Source: Bacteroidales bacterium (GTDB lineage: Bacteria; Bacteroidota; Bacteroidia; Bacteroidales; UBA932). Taken from it: a stretch of 49,504 bases of DNA. The DNA is taken from positions 1-49,504 of the forward strand of contig SUYN01000019.1 in NCBI GenBank assembly GCA_015060405.1, given 5' to 3'. The notes under the pieces are model-generated. The model ran no database searches, was not told the origin of the DNA, and worked only from the letters and a program-made list of their open reading frames with translations. A program made the position numbers and the translations under genes. Positions 25,454 through 34,026 of this stretch are shown one piece after another; position 1 is the first letter of the stretch, and each line of letters opens with the position of its first letter.

Positions 25454-25783
25454 TTACAAGTAGAGAGTCACATCTGTAACTGAAACACCTGAACCGCCAA
25501 TCATTATTTTTTCGGTGGAAAGGTTTGATAAGAATTCCTCATCGATCACGATATCGAATTTGTCTTTCTTACCAGCAGTTGAATTCAGATTAGTCTCAGC
25601 AAGTACGGTTACGCCATCTACATCATAGACATGGAGGCAAGCCGGACCGTCACTAAGGACGTTGTACTCGATTGAGATTGTCTGACCTTCAGCGAGACCG
25701 TCAAACCATGTAGCTGATTCATCAACTAAAGAGATGACAGGATTGGTCGCTGCGTCAACTTCGCCGTCCCACACATTGAGAGT
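25454..25783 (-). pseudogene. Out-of-reach 3' part of the coiled-coil lipoprotein gene (beyond an in-frame TGA)
   Basis: This is 109 codons in the same frame as the upstream lipoprotein gene, separated from it only by the TGA at 25784-25786. The text reads EVEYK, stop, then TLNVWDGEVDAATNPVIS, and ends SGVSVTDVTLYL, like the last strands of a beta-sandwich domain. It has no ATG at the start; only a GTG at 25774 could open it. It codes cleanly up to a stop just ahead of the terminator. The simplest reading is a recent nonsense change (TGG to TGA) or a sequencing error. Readthrough or a separate GTG-started gene are less likely. Confidence 0.6.
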
Positions 25784-28282
25784 TCACTTGTACTCAACCT
25801 CAGAGTTAACTGCGAGAACGATGTCGCTAACTGACCAGTAAGTTGTGAATGTGTAGCTCCAGTCAGTGTCATACTCATCAATCTCACCTACGAGACCGTT
25901 GAATGTACAAGGACCGGCAACACCCATGTTGTTAGTAGCAACTACAGTCTTCTCTGAAATACCGTGGTAACCCTTGCTCTCAAGTGCTGCCTTGGTGAGG
26001 ATCTTTCTGTTAGGAACGCTGAGGTAACCCATGTACATATCCTCGCAAAGAGTTACAGTCTCATCCTGACCCTTGACAAGAGTGATAGCCTCAGTCTCTA
26101 CAACTGCACCATTCTTGATAACCTCTGGAGTGAAGATCTCAGGGTTTGCACCTGATACGAAGTTCACATACTCAGTTGAGCGGATGTTGTTGCCATCGTT
26201 GAGTACGAGAGCAGCGCTGTAAGATATAAGACCAGTCTTGCCGAACTTGTCGAAGAACTGCTCAGCTGCACCATAGAGGAATGAGTCCTCAAGTACATAT
26301 GTGAGGTAGAAACGATAGTTGAAGTTCTGTGGGAGAACAGTTACATGGAGCTCATCACCCTTAGCGACAACGTTAGTGATTTCAAGACCTGGAGCGGCAG
26401 CGCGTACGTCTACAGCCTCAACGTCATATGAAAGTACGTCCTTCCAGTTAGCAGCGATGTTAGCAGCTACAGCAGCAGCGTTCTGTGCCTGAACCTTGTA
26501 TCTGATTACAGACTCCTTAGTCATCACTGCAGTGTTCTCAAGGATCTTAGCCTCGAGCTTCTTAGCTACAGAGAACATCTTTGAAAGGAGAGACTTGAAC
26601 TCAGCGTTGTTGAGCTGACCAAGGATGTCACCTACTGATACGCTCTGGAGGAGGTCGATAAGCTCTCTTGCAGTCTTAACGCCTACAGCCTTCATTGAGC
26701 TGAGGAGACCCTTTACAGTGTCAGTAAGGTTGAAGTCACCAAGCTGGAATGCGCCGATGATGTCAGCCATGATCTTAGATGCGATCTTGTCAGCCTCAGC
26801 CTCGAGGTCGCCGTCGAAGTCAGGAAGAACGAAATCACCCTCGATAGTACCATTTGCTGTACCCTCACCTGGAGCTGTCCAACCAGATCCAAGATCTACA
26901 TCAACATTTACATCAAGGTTAACGTCAGCCTTGATCTTAGTGTCCTGGAGGATCTTGTAGATCTCAGCAGCTGCAAGGTTCTGAATCTGCTCGAACATCT
27001 CTGCAAGAGCGCCCTCGAGTGCATCCTCGTTAACGAGGTTTGCAAGGAACTCGTCGATAGAAGCCTCAAGGCCTTCTGTCTGGTTAACGATAACGTTCTT
27101 AACCTTAGCGATGTACTCCTTAACAAGGTTCTTGAATGCGTTGATGTTGCCAGGAGTTACGATTCTGTTGAGAAGGAAGTTCACAGCTGAATCGTTGTCG
27201 ATGAGGAGACCCCACTCGATAGTAGCCTTACCGTCTGAATACTCAGGGATGAATACAAGGCTCTGTACGCGAGCTGCAAGTTCCTCAACCTCACCAGCGA
27301 GGTCGTTGAGATAGTTGTTGATGTTTGTGATTACGCGGCTGAGCTCGTCCTTAGTCTCCATGATGAGAGCGAGAAGCTCCTGGTCAGCAAGCTCGTAATT
27401 ATTGATGATAGTTGTACAGAACTCCTCAAGAGTGTTGACCTTTGCATAAAGATCGTTCTGGAAAGTAGTGAGGTCATCAATCTGGAGCTGAGTTGCATTC
27501 ATGAGCTGAGTAAGGTTCTCCTGCATTGCCTCGTCAGCAAGATAGAGCTCATTGACATAGTCTTTGAGAACCTCGAGAGCAGCGATCTGAGCAGCTACAT
27601 CAACTGTAACGATGTTATTGAGAGCTGAGAGAGCAGACTCTACTACATCAATCTTCTGGTAAACCTCTACAACCTCCTGATCGTGCTTTGCCTCAAGGTC
27701 AGCAAGAAGGTTGTTCAATGCAGTGAAAGAAGTCTCGAGAGTTGTGATACGGCCCTCGATACCTGCCTCCATAGTCTTTACATACTCGTCGAGAGCTGCG
27801 AGCTGAGCCGCAATCTCTTCACACTGGCAAGCTGCCTCAAGAGCAGCAAGACGAGCGTCAAGACCAGCAAGGTCAGTGCTTAGGCCTGCAAGAGCGGCCT
27901 CGAAATCAGCCTTAGCTGTAGAAAGTGCATCGTTAAGTTCTGCCTTAGCTGCATCTACAGCTGCCTGTGCTGCAGCTATAGCGGCCTCGTCACCTGCCTC
28001 CTGAGCAGCCTTGAGAGCTGCAAGCTCAGTCTCAAGATCAGCATTGAGAGCAGCAAGCTCAGCCTCAAGAGCAGCCTTCTCATCAGCAAGCTGCTTCCTT
28101 ACAGTCTCAAGCTCTGACTTAAGAGCATAGTTAGCCTCAAGCTCTGCCTTAAGATCATCAAGAGCCTCCTGGTTGTTTGTATCAACCAACTTGATGTCTG
28201 AATGAAGATCAGTACATCCAATCATAGCAACTACAGCTCCGCAGAGAAGCGCCTTGCCAAGATTTGTGAAAAATGATTTCAT
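25784..28282 (-). CDS. Long coiled-coil lipoprotein
   Basis: An 832-aa predicted lipoprotein. The signal peptide ends at MIGC with Cys23. Residues of about 35-330 are Ala/Leu/Glu-rich heptads (LKAELEANYALKSELETVRK onward), strongly predicted as a long coiled coil. The region after about 345 is mixed alpha/beta with further helices (EGALAEMFEQIQNLAAAEIY) and ends in beta-type sequence. No enzyme motif is seen. It follows the OmpA-type gene by 45 bases on the same transcript, so it may span or brace the periplasm or cell surface near the OmpA barrel. The reading frame continues for 109 codons beyond the stop. Sequence similarity cannot be assigned without a search. Confidence 0.75.
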   Translation of the reverse strand: MKSFFTNLGKALLCGAVVAMIGCTDLHSDIKLVDTNNQEALDDLKAELEANYALKSELETVRKQLADEKAALEAELAALNADLETELAALKAAQEAGDEAAIAAAQAAVDAAKAELNDALSTAKADFEAALAGLSTDLAGLDARLAALEAACQCEEIAAQLAALDEYVKTMEAGIEGRITTLETSFTALNNLLADLEAKHDQEVVEVYQKIDVVESALSALNNIVTVDVAAQIAALEVLKDYVNELYLADEAMQENLTQLMNATQLQIDDLTTFQNDLYAKVNTLEEFCTTIINNYELADQELLALIMETKDELSRVITNINNYLNDLAGEVEELAARVQSLVFIPEYSDGKATIEWGLLIDNDSAVNFLLNRIVTPGNINAFKNLVKEYIAKVKNVIVNQTEGLEASIDEFLANLVNEDALEGALAEMFEQIQNLAAAEIYKILQDTKIKADVNLDVNVDVDLGSGWTAPGEGTANGTIEGDFVLPDFDGDLEAEADKIASKIMADIIGAFQLGDFNLTDTVKGLLSSMKAVGVKTARELIDLLQSVSVGDILGQLNNAEFKSLLSKMFSVAKKLEAKILENTAVMTKESVIRYKVQAQNAAAVAANIAANWKDVLSYDVEAVDVRAAAPGLEITNVVAKGDELHVTVLPQNFNYRFYLTYVLEDSFLYGAAEQFFDKFGKTGLISYSAALVLNDGNNIRSTEYVNFVSGANPEIFTPEVIKNGAVVETEAITLVKGQDETVTLCEDMYMGYLSVPNRKILTKAALESKGYHGISEKTVVATNNMGVAGPCTFNGLVGEIDEYDTDWSYTFTTYWSVSDIVLAVNSEVEYK

Positions 28283-28327
28283 AATAATAAATAGATTTGT
28301 TAAATATTAATAAAAATTATCATCCAA

Positions 28328-29527
28328 TTACTCGAGTTCACAGATTACAACACGGTTCTTAGCGTTTTCAGCAAATGGCTGAACTGTGTCACCCTTGAAG
28401 AATGTCATGATTCGGTCAGCTGGTACACCAAGCTTGATGAGTCTGTCCTTAACGGCGTTAGCACGACGCTCAGAGATTCTCTGGTTGATCTCATAAGTAC
28501 CTGTCTTCTTGTCAGCGTAACCTACGAGAGTTACTGTAAAGTCTGGATTCTCCTTCATCCATGCAGCAAGCTTCTCAAGCTTCTTGCCCTCATTTACGCG
28601 GATATAGTAAGAATCGATTGTGAAGAATACATCCTCTGAATGCTCGGCAGCGATAGCAGCCTTCTCAGCGGCAGCCTTCTCGGCAGCAGCCTTCTCGGCA
28701 GCAGCCTTCTCAGCGGCAGCCTTCTCGGCAGCAGCCTTCTCAGCGGCAGCCTTTTCAGCGGCAGCCTTTTCAGCAGCAGCCTTCTCAGCAGCAAGAGCGG
28801 CAGCAGCAGCGGCAGCAGCCTCTGCAGCAGCAACCTGAGCAGCATATACCTCAGATGGACGGGTGTTGTCACCGAGACGGAACTTCACACCTGCGAGGAG
28901 GTTGAACTGCCAGTCAGCGAGGAGACCCTTTCCAGCTTCCTTAGAGTTAAGTTTGTCAGAGAACATATTGGCATTTCCCTCGAGACCAAGAGCAATCGCC
29001 TTGGTTACCCAAAAGTCAACACCAGCGCCAAGACGGCCTACGACAAAAGCCTTAGTGTCCCAAAGATAAGGGAAAGCCGCACCATAGTTTGTTGCAAGGG
29101 CAGCTGCCTCCTCATTGTTGAAACCGTAAGCTCCGCCGATACCGGCAAAAAGATAAGGGCTGAAGACTCTCTGGTGATCGAAGCCTGAAATGAGGCTTGC
29201 GAGATCTACAGTGAAGTCTGCGCTAAGCTGGCCGTAACGGAATCTGTAGATGTCTTCAGATACCACGAGACCACCTTTACCCTGCCAACCACTGATACCA
29301 GCGCGTACTCCGAACGCGTGGTGGAAGTGGTAAGTTGCTGACAGCTGAGCTGCTGGAGAGAGGAGTTTTGCGAAAGATGCCTCACCGAGAGTGTAGGCTG
29401 CTCCACCCTGCACACCAAGGCTCCAATGAGGACGGAACTCAAGAGACTCGTCGCTCATGCTCTGCTGCGCATTCGCAACGCTACCCAATGCGAGCAGCGC
29501 TACGGCAATCATAAACAGTCGTTTCAT
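28328..29527 (-). CDS. OmpA family outer-membrane protein with AAEKA-repeat linker
   Basis: A 399-aa protein. The signal peptide MKRLFMIAVALLALGSVANA supports the start at 29527 (29530 is possible). Residues of about 25-230 form an 8-stranded barrel (WSLGVQGGAAYTLG to FNLLAGVKFRLGD). An alanine-rich linker contains nine AAEKA units, and the C-terminal OmpA domain (about 300-399) binds peptidoglycan through GYADKKTGTYEINQRISERR, where the conserved Asp and Arg are visible. This type is a major structural porin-like protein in Bacteroidales. The linker is probably a rigid helix spanning the periplasm. The coiled-coil lipoprotein gene follows. Confidence 0.9.
   Translation of the reverse strand: MKRLFMIAVALLALGSVANAQQSMSDESLEFRPHWSLGVQGGAAYTLGEASFAKLLSPAAQLSATYHFHHAFGVRAGISGWQGKGGLVVSEDIYRFRYGQLSADFTVDLASLISGFDHQRVFSPYLFAGIGGAYGFNNEEAAALATNYGAAFPYLWDTKAFVVGRLGAGVDFWVTKAIALGLEGNANMFSDKLNSKEAGKGLLADWQFNLLAGVKFRLGDNTRPSEVYAAQVAAAEAAAAAAAALAAEKAAAEKAAAEKAAAEKAAAEKAAAEKAAAEKAAAEKAAAEKAAIAAEHSEDVFFTIDSYYIRVNEGKKLEKLAAWMKENPDFTVTLVGYADKKTGTYEINQRISERRANAVKDRLIKLGVPADRIMTFFKGDTVQPFAENAKNRVVICELE
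28656..28790. repeat. Nine 15-bp tandem repeats in the ompA-type gene
   Basis: Nine head-to-tail units of GCAGCCTTCTCNGCN (plus strand) encode AAEKA on the minus strand. Units differ only by C/T or G/A at a few silent positions, which fits recent expansion by slippage or unequal recombination. Whole-unit changes keep the frame and alter linker length. Confidence 0.9.
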
Positions 29528-29662
29528 CATTAAATAAATAGTATAGTTGTTAAACAATTTGCTGGTTATCAATCAATCACACACACTTGACCTCACACAT
29601 TTGCAAACTAACACGGGATTGGGAAAGGCAAGCTACCCCTCACAATCAGCCATATTAGATTG

Positions 29663-29670
29663 CAAAATTA
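29663..29670 (-). promoter_or_regulatory. Candidate -7 box of the ompA-type operon
   Basis: TAATTTTG on the minus strand matches TAnnTTTG, with a possible TTG at 29691-29693 twenty bp upstream. It implies a leader of about 130 bases, AT-rich and without an obvious structure, as is common for abundant outer-membrane proteins. Confidence 0.45.
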
Positions 29671-29722
29671 GATATTTATTTTGAACTGGACAACAAAAAT
29701 CAGTAAAAACGACGTGTAAGCA

Positions 29723-31183
29723 TCATAATTCATCGACACTTAGCACGCCATCACGGGTCATGGCTATCTTGAAGTGTCGGAACTCAGTCTCAGAATCGTG
29801 TTTGAGATTGAATATCACATTGATGTAATACACCTTGTCGACAAGGACAGTCCTTATGTTTCCATCCGGATCCAGAGTGTCGATCGGGACCTCAGGATTG
29901 TCCATTTTCAGCGAAAAACGTGTCAGATGGAGACGCATTATTTCATTGATTCCGCGCATAGGATAGTCGTCATTCGAAGACAGGGCCTCATCATCTATGG
30001 AAAGGCGCTTGCGATATAGCATGACCTTCTCTTCAAGTATGTTGGCTTCCTCGTCTATGCCGGCTGCAGAATCGCGGAGTCCTCTGACCTCGGCAGGAAG
30101 CTTGTCAGAAGATATGAAGTCGAAACCTTCCTTGATCTCACCGACCAGTTTCCGGCCGATGGTAATGGTCGCCTTGTTGTCATAGTACTTGTTCCCGAGC
30201 TTATGGGCGAAGTAGTACCTCATCAGTTCCTTGATGCGGTCCTTGAGCATGTAGCTGATGACCAGAGCGACAAACAGGGGCCATGTGATGTTCCCGAAAC
30301 GCGTCTGGGTGACCCAGGCCACGGCAGTCGCGAATATCATGGCTATACCGGCAGCTATACTGTAATATATCTGCTGCACGGCCACTCCATCCTTCTTCTT
30401 GTCAAGCCGGATGTATAATTCGCTCTCTATGAACTTCTTCAACATTCCGCGATGATAGACCAGACGACGGTTATGGACATTGTCGTCCGTAAGGATCCCG
30501 TATCCGCGGCAATCCTTATATTCCTGCTCCCTGAATATAAGGGAGGCAAGCCTTTCCCTCACGTGCGGGGAGCCGGAATCCGCAGGCGCGGAATCTATCT
30601 GCTTGACTATGCGTATTGTCTGGATGGTGACGACATGGCTCATGAACTCATCGCACATCCTGAAATATGCCCGTATCCTGTCAGGGACAGTCGGAACATC
30701 AATGATGCGGTACATCGACCTGAACCTCCGGAGCACTGCATCGGCACTTTCCACATAGTCATCCACCAGATATCTGTCTGAGCCGATGTTGCCGGCACCT
30801 CTTATATGCTGTGACTGATTGCGGATGGAACTCTTGAAGATTGCGGCAAACATCTTGAGGTGATATTCGTATGAATCCACGTCAGCCTGCGCCCCGCTCC
30901 TCAGAAGAGTTTCCATGGCATTGCGGAGTGAGACAAGCGGAAGGGAGTCTTCCTGCGCAATCTCACTCAGGAGATAGACAGGTGTTATCAGGCGCACATT
31001 GGACTTGACGTCACGATAGAACTGATTCTTTCCGTAGTTTTCCGCATTGACACCCAGACTGTTGGGCACAAAGATCCAGGCGTTGACGGAAAAGTCATCG
31101 CATTTGCGGCCCTCACTGCAGTTGAATCCGAACTTGAATTCAACCGAATAGTTGTCGTGTTTCTTAGCCTGGATGGAGATCAT
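29723..31183 (-). CDS. Unknown two-helix membrane protein after a DASS transporter
   Basis: A 486-aa protein that I do not recognise. The first 270 residues are soluble, with many charged residues and no signal peptide. Two membrane segments follow at about 272-292 (IYYSIAAGIAMIFATAVAWV) and 300-315 (WPLFVALVISYML). A soluble C-terminal part contains a likely helical pair (LRDSAAGIDEEANILEEKVM) and ends in beta-strands. Both soluble parts are probably cytoplasmic. It begins 15 bases after the stop of the DASS transporter gene, so they are co-transcribed. No catalytic motif is evident. Confidence 0.75.
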   Translation of the reverse strand: MISIQAKKHDNYSVEFKFGFNCSEGRKCDDFSVNAWIFVPNSLGVNAENYGKNQFYRDVKSNVRLITPVYLLSEIAQEDSLPLVSLRNAMETLLRSGAQADVDSYEYHLKMFAAIFKSSIRNQSQHIRGAGNIGSDRYLVDDYVESADAVLRRFRSMYRIIDVPTVPDRIRAYFRMCDEFMSHVVTIQTIRIVKQIDSAPADSGSPHVRERLASLIFREQEYKDCRGYGILTDDNVHNRRLVYHRGMLKKFIESELYIRLDKKKDGVAVQQIYYSIAAGIAMIFATAVAWVTQTRFGNITWPLFVALVISYMLKDRIKELMRYYFAHKLGNKYYDNKATITIGRKLVGEIKEGFDFISSDKLPAEVRGLRDSAAGIDEEANILEEKVMLYRKRLSIDDEALSSNDDYPMRGINEIMRLHLTRFSLKMDNPEVPIDTLDPDGNIRTVLVDKVYYINVIFNLKHDSETEFRHFKIAMTRDGVLSVDEL

Positions 31184-31198
31184 TCGGGACGATAGCTT

Positions 31199-32809
31199 TT
31201 AGAATAATCCCGGGGTGTATCCCAGCCAGTGGAGGACGGTCTCTCCCCACACCAGGATCATAACCCATGCTATGAGCATCATGGTGATACCGAACTTGAA
31301 GGTATCGCTCCAGCTGTAATGATTTGTTGTATAGAGCAGCGCTGCCGGCTTGCTGTTGAACGGCAGCACGTAGACATGTTCGATCAGAAGTGACACAGGG
31401 AAGGAGAGGCTGAGCGGCGGAAGGCCGAACTGCTGCTCCACACCTATGGCTATCGGCACAAAGACCAGTGCCCTCATGTTCTTCGACTGGAAGATCAGCG
31501 CGCTGAAGAGCATGAGTCCGGTAAGAAGGATATAAAGGACTATGAAAGGGGTCTGAGCGGTGATGCCCAGCGCGTCCATTCCTGCGCCGACCATCATTGC
31601 CGGCAGATCGGTGGCATTGAGGCCGGATCCGATCACATAAGCACCCGCCGAGAAAAGCATGAGATGCCAAGGTATGTCGACATCATTCCATTTCACGACA
31701 CCGATTCCTGGCATAAGGGCGATTATGGCTCCGATAAGGACCACCACCTCTGCTGAAACTCCGTGCCAGTTTTCAGTGACCCACATCACAAGTACGCCTA
31801 CGAAGATAGCCACGGACTTGAATTCGTCCTTTGTCATCCTGCCCATGGCGTCGAGTTCCTGACGGAGACGCTGCATGCCGCCCTCGATCTGAGGTTTCTT
31901 CTCTTCGGGCTTGAGAGGGAATATCAACTTGACTCCAACGAACCAGCCGATAAGGAGCAGGATCATCGCGAGAGGGAAGGCTGCCGCCAGCCAGTCCGAA
32001 TAGATCATTGAAACAGAGCTGTACGCTCCGGTAAGAAGTGATATGGCGAGAAGGTTGGCGCCCGAACCGGTCATGAAGGCGCTCGCACCTACATTTATCT
32101 GAAACAGATTCTGGAGCACGAGATTGCGTCCGAAATTGTTGCGGTTGCCCTGACTTGCTCCGAATATGGCAGCCACGACCATGAATATCGGGAGAAGGAT
32201 GGTCGCCTTCACCGTGGTAGCCGAGATGAACATGGACAGGACCACATTAATGACAAGGAAACTGAAGAATATGCCGCTGGCGCTCTTGCCGAACCTGAGC
32301 ACAAACCATAGGGCGAACCTCTTGGCCACCTTTGTCTTGACAAGCATACTTGCAAGGACGAAGGACAGGATGTTGAGCCACATCACAGGGTGTCCCAGCT
32401 GGGCAAAGGCATCTTTCTGGGTGGTCACTCCGCAAAGGATCACGGCCATGATCACCATAAGCGAGGTCAGATAGCTCTGGACGGCCTCGGTGATCCACAG
32501 CACAATGGATGCACAGAAGATGGCGAGCATGGCGTAGCATGCCCTGATGAAGGAGGCTTCACCGATGACGGCAAGTCTTGCCTGCGCCTTGGCGGAAAGT
32601 CCCGAGAAGTCGAGGTTGTCGAATAGAGGGATGTCGATCACCCAATATATGAGGATGAACACAAGTGCCGCTATAGGTCCTCCGAGGCGGGCCATCCACT
32701 TCTCGAAGCCGGATTTTTCCATCTTCGGAAGTTTCTCCACCTTGTAGTTGTTCATGTCCAGCGGGTCGAAGACCTGCTCCTTTTCCAGTTCTGTATTCTT
32801 GTCGGTCAT
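31199..32809 (-). CDS. DASS/SLC13 family sodium-coupled anion symporter
   Basis: A 536-aa inner-membrane transporter with about 12 hydrophobic segments and a charged N-terminal tail. The two conserved hairpin regions of the divalent-anion:sodium symporters can be seen: ISATTVKATILLPIFMV in the first half and MTGSGANLLAISLL further on, with VLPFNSKPAALLY near the C-terminus. Substrates in this family are dicarboxylates, citrate, sulfate or phosphate; the sequence does not decide which. It is separated from the CYTH gene by a REP-like repeat pair, and it is followed by an unknown membrane protein in the same operon. Confidence 0.88.
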   Translation of the reverse strand: MTDKNTELEKEQVFDPLDMNNYKVEKLPKMEKSGFEKWMARLGGPIAALVFILIYWVIDIPLFDNLDFSGLSAKAQARLAVIGEASFIRACYAMLAIFCASIVLWITEAVQSYLTSLMVIMAVILCGVTTQKDAFAQLGHPVMWLNILSFVLASMLVKTKVAKRFALWFVLRFGKSASGIFFSFLVINVVLSMFISATTVKATILLPIFMVVAAIFGASQGNRNNFGRNLVLQNLFQINVGASAFMTGSGANLLAISLLTGAYSSVSMIYSDWLAAAFPLAMILLLIGWFVGVKLIFPLKPEEKKPQIEGGMQRLRQELDAMGRMTKDEFKSVAIFVGVLVMWVTENWHGVSAEVVVLIGAIIALMPGIGVVKWNDVDIPWHLMLFSAGAYVIGSGLNATDLPAMMVGAGMDALGITAQTPFIVLYILLTGLMLFSALIFQSKNMRALVFVPIAIGVEQQFGLPPLSLSFPVSLLIEHVYVLPFNSKPAALLYTTNHYSWSDTFKFGITMMLIAWVMILVWGETVLHWLGYTPGLF

Positions 32810-32825
32810 TGTTTTGTTTGTTTAA

Positions 32826-32882
32826 AGATCCCCGGTCAAGCCGGGGATGACGTAATGTCATTGCCGGCTTGATCGGCAATCT
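32826..32882. repeat. Inverted pair of REP-like palindromes (BIME-like)
   Basis: Two 26-27-bp palindromic units face each other across a 4-base gap: 32826-32852 (CCCCGG...CCGGGG stem, ending GATGACG) and 32857-32882 (TTGCCG...CGGCAA stem). The reverse complement of the second aligns with the first at most positions, including AGAT, TCAAGCCGG and TGAC. A single copy is found at 13616-13642. The layout resembles bacterial interspersed mosaic elements. No REP-associated transposase gene is in the window. Confidence 0.8.
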
Positions 32883-32886
32883 CAAA

Positions 32887-33360
32887 TTATTTCACCCAGT
32901 TCTTATACGGGTTCTTCATAAGCATGGAGTTGTAGTACTTCACATCTCCGGTCACCTCCTCGCCGAGCCACTCAGGCTTTGCGAAAGCCTCGTCCTCAGA
33001 AGAAAGCTCCACCTCGGCCACTGTAAGGCCTTCGTTGTCACCGTAGAATTCGTCTACTTCATAAGTGTGCTCGCCGGCCTCGACAAGATAACGTGTCTTG
33101 TCGATTACTCCCGGCTCACAGATCTTGAGAAGTTCCTGCACTTCAGCTACAGGAATCTCCTTCTCCCACTCAAAACGGCTTGCACCGCTCTCTGAGCCTA
33201 TACCTTTGATGGTGATGAATCCCTTCTCACCCTTTACGCGTACGCGCACGGTGCGCTCAGGAACTGAGCTGAGGTAACCCTGAGTAATGCGGGTAGCCTT
33301 CTTTGCAAACGGCTTGAAGTCGCCTGCGACCAAGAATTTTCTTTCGATTTCCTGTGCCAT
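32887..33360 (-). CDS. CYTH domain protein (triphosphate tunnel hydrolase family)
   Basis: A 157-aa protein starting MAQEIERKFLVAG, which carries the diagnostic ExExK (residues 4-8). The rest is the usual tunnel of charged strands: RVRVKGEKGFITIKG, RFEWEKEIP, KTRYLVE, YEVDEF and the metal-binding acidic VAEVELSSEDEAF. Bacterial members hydrolyse inorganic triphosphate or related polyphosphates with a divalent metal. An in-frame ATG six codons upstream (33378) lies inside the previous gene and is unlikely. It begins 4 bases after the stop of a second, divergent CYTH-like gene. Confidence 0.9.
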   Translation of the reverse strand: MAQEIERKFLVAGDFKPFAKKATRITQGYLSSVPERTVRVRVKGEKGFITIKGIGSESGASRFEWEKEIPVAEVQELLKICEPGVIDKTRYLVEAGEHTYEVDEFYGDNEGLTVAEVELSSEDEAFAKPEWLGEEVTGDVKYYNSMLMKNPYKNWVK

Positions 33361-33364
33361 GGTA

Positions 33365-34003
33365 CTACTCGTTTGCAAGCGGTTTGTCAGACATTCCGAT
33401 CACTCGCTTGATTGCCTGGAGGTAGTTGATGTTCTCAACACCCTCGAGACCGCAGTCAGCGATGGTCTTCTTGATGTCCTCGATTTCTGTAGACTCCGAA
33501 TTGATGGTAACCACCTTGGCTCCGTTGATAAGGACGTTGCCCACCTCGCAGATGGTGTCGTTTACCATATAGCCGAAACGCTGCTTGTGCACACGTACTG
33601 CCGCGAGATCAGGGTTTGCCTTCACCATGGCGATGAATTCGTCATAAGTGTACTCGTCCTTGTCAAGTGCCGGCATTTCAACCATGAATGCAGGGAACAC
33701 CTCATTTTCAAGAACTGCACGGGAGATAGGGAACTCACCCTTCATGAGAGGGTTCCACTGCTCGAGACCGTCAACAGTCTGGACATAAGTCTTGATGTCC
33801 ATCTTGCCATTGCGGATCTTTGTGTTGTTGATGTCGTTCTTGCGTGAGATGATGTAGATTTCGTCGCTTTCGCGTTCCCATACCTTTTCAGGTACAGGAA
33901 CGGAAAGACGGGCCATTCTCTTGTGTGCCTCACAGAAGCACTGTCCGAAAGAGCGGAACTCGAAGCGTGGCTTCGAGATCTCGCCTATCTTCAATTCTGC
34001 CAT
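33365..34003 (-). CDS. Divergent CYTH-like protein of unknown function
   Basis: A 212-aa cytoplasmic protein. I see no clear named family, but its order of segments resembles a CYTH tunnel: ISKPRFEFRSF at the start, SDEIYIISRKNDINNTKIRN and MDIKTYVQTVDGLEQWNP in the middle, AVRVHKQRFGYMVNDTICEV, and the C-terminal VVTINSESTEIEDIKKTI then NYLQAIKRVIGM. The canonical ExExK is replaced by RFEFR. It could be a second triphosphate-binding enzyme or a partner of the true CYTH protein that starts 4 bases downstream. The assignment is inference. Confidence 0.6.
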   Translation of the reverse strand: MAELKIGEISKPRFEFRSFGQCFCEAHKRMARLSVPVPEKVWERESDEIYIISRKNDINNTKIRNGKMDIKTYVQTVDGLEQWNPLMKGEFPISRAVLENEVFPAFMVEMPALDKDEYTYDEFIAMVKANPDLAAVRVHKQRFGYMVNDTICEVGNVLINGAKVVTINSESTEIEDIKKTIADCGLEGVENINYLQAIKRVIGMSDKPLANE

Positions 34004-34026
34004 AGTCCTTTAACTATATGCGGTTA

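Noticed and set aside
25784..25786. Selenocysteine as the reading of the TGA
   Set aside because: No Cys/Sec-type enzyme motif surrounds it and no convincing SECIS-like hairpin is seen right after; a Trp-to-stop change explains it better.
28620..28838. A repetitive Ala/Phe/Ser frame and a tandem repeat that looks CRISPR-like
   Set aside because: The 15-bp units have no spacers between them and are the coding repeat (AAEKA) of the ompA-type gene on the other strand.
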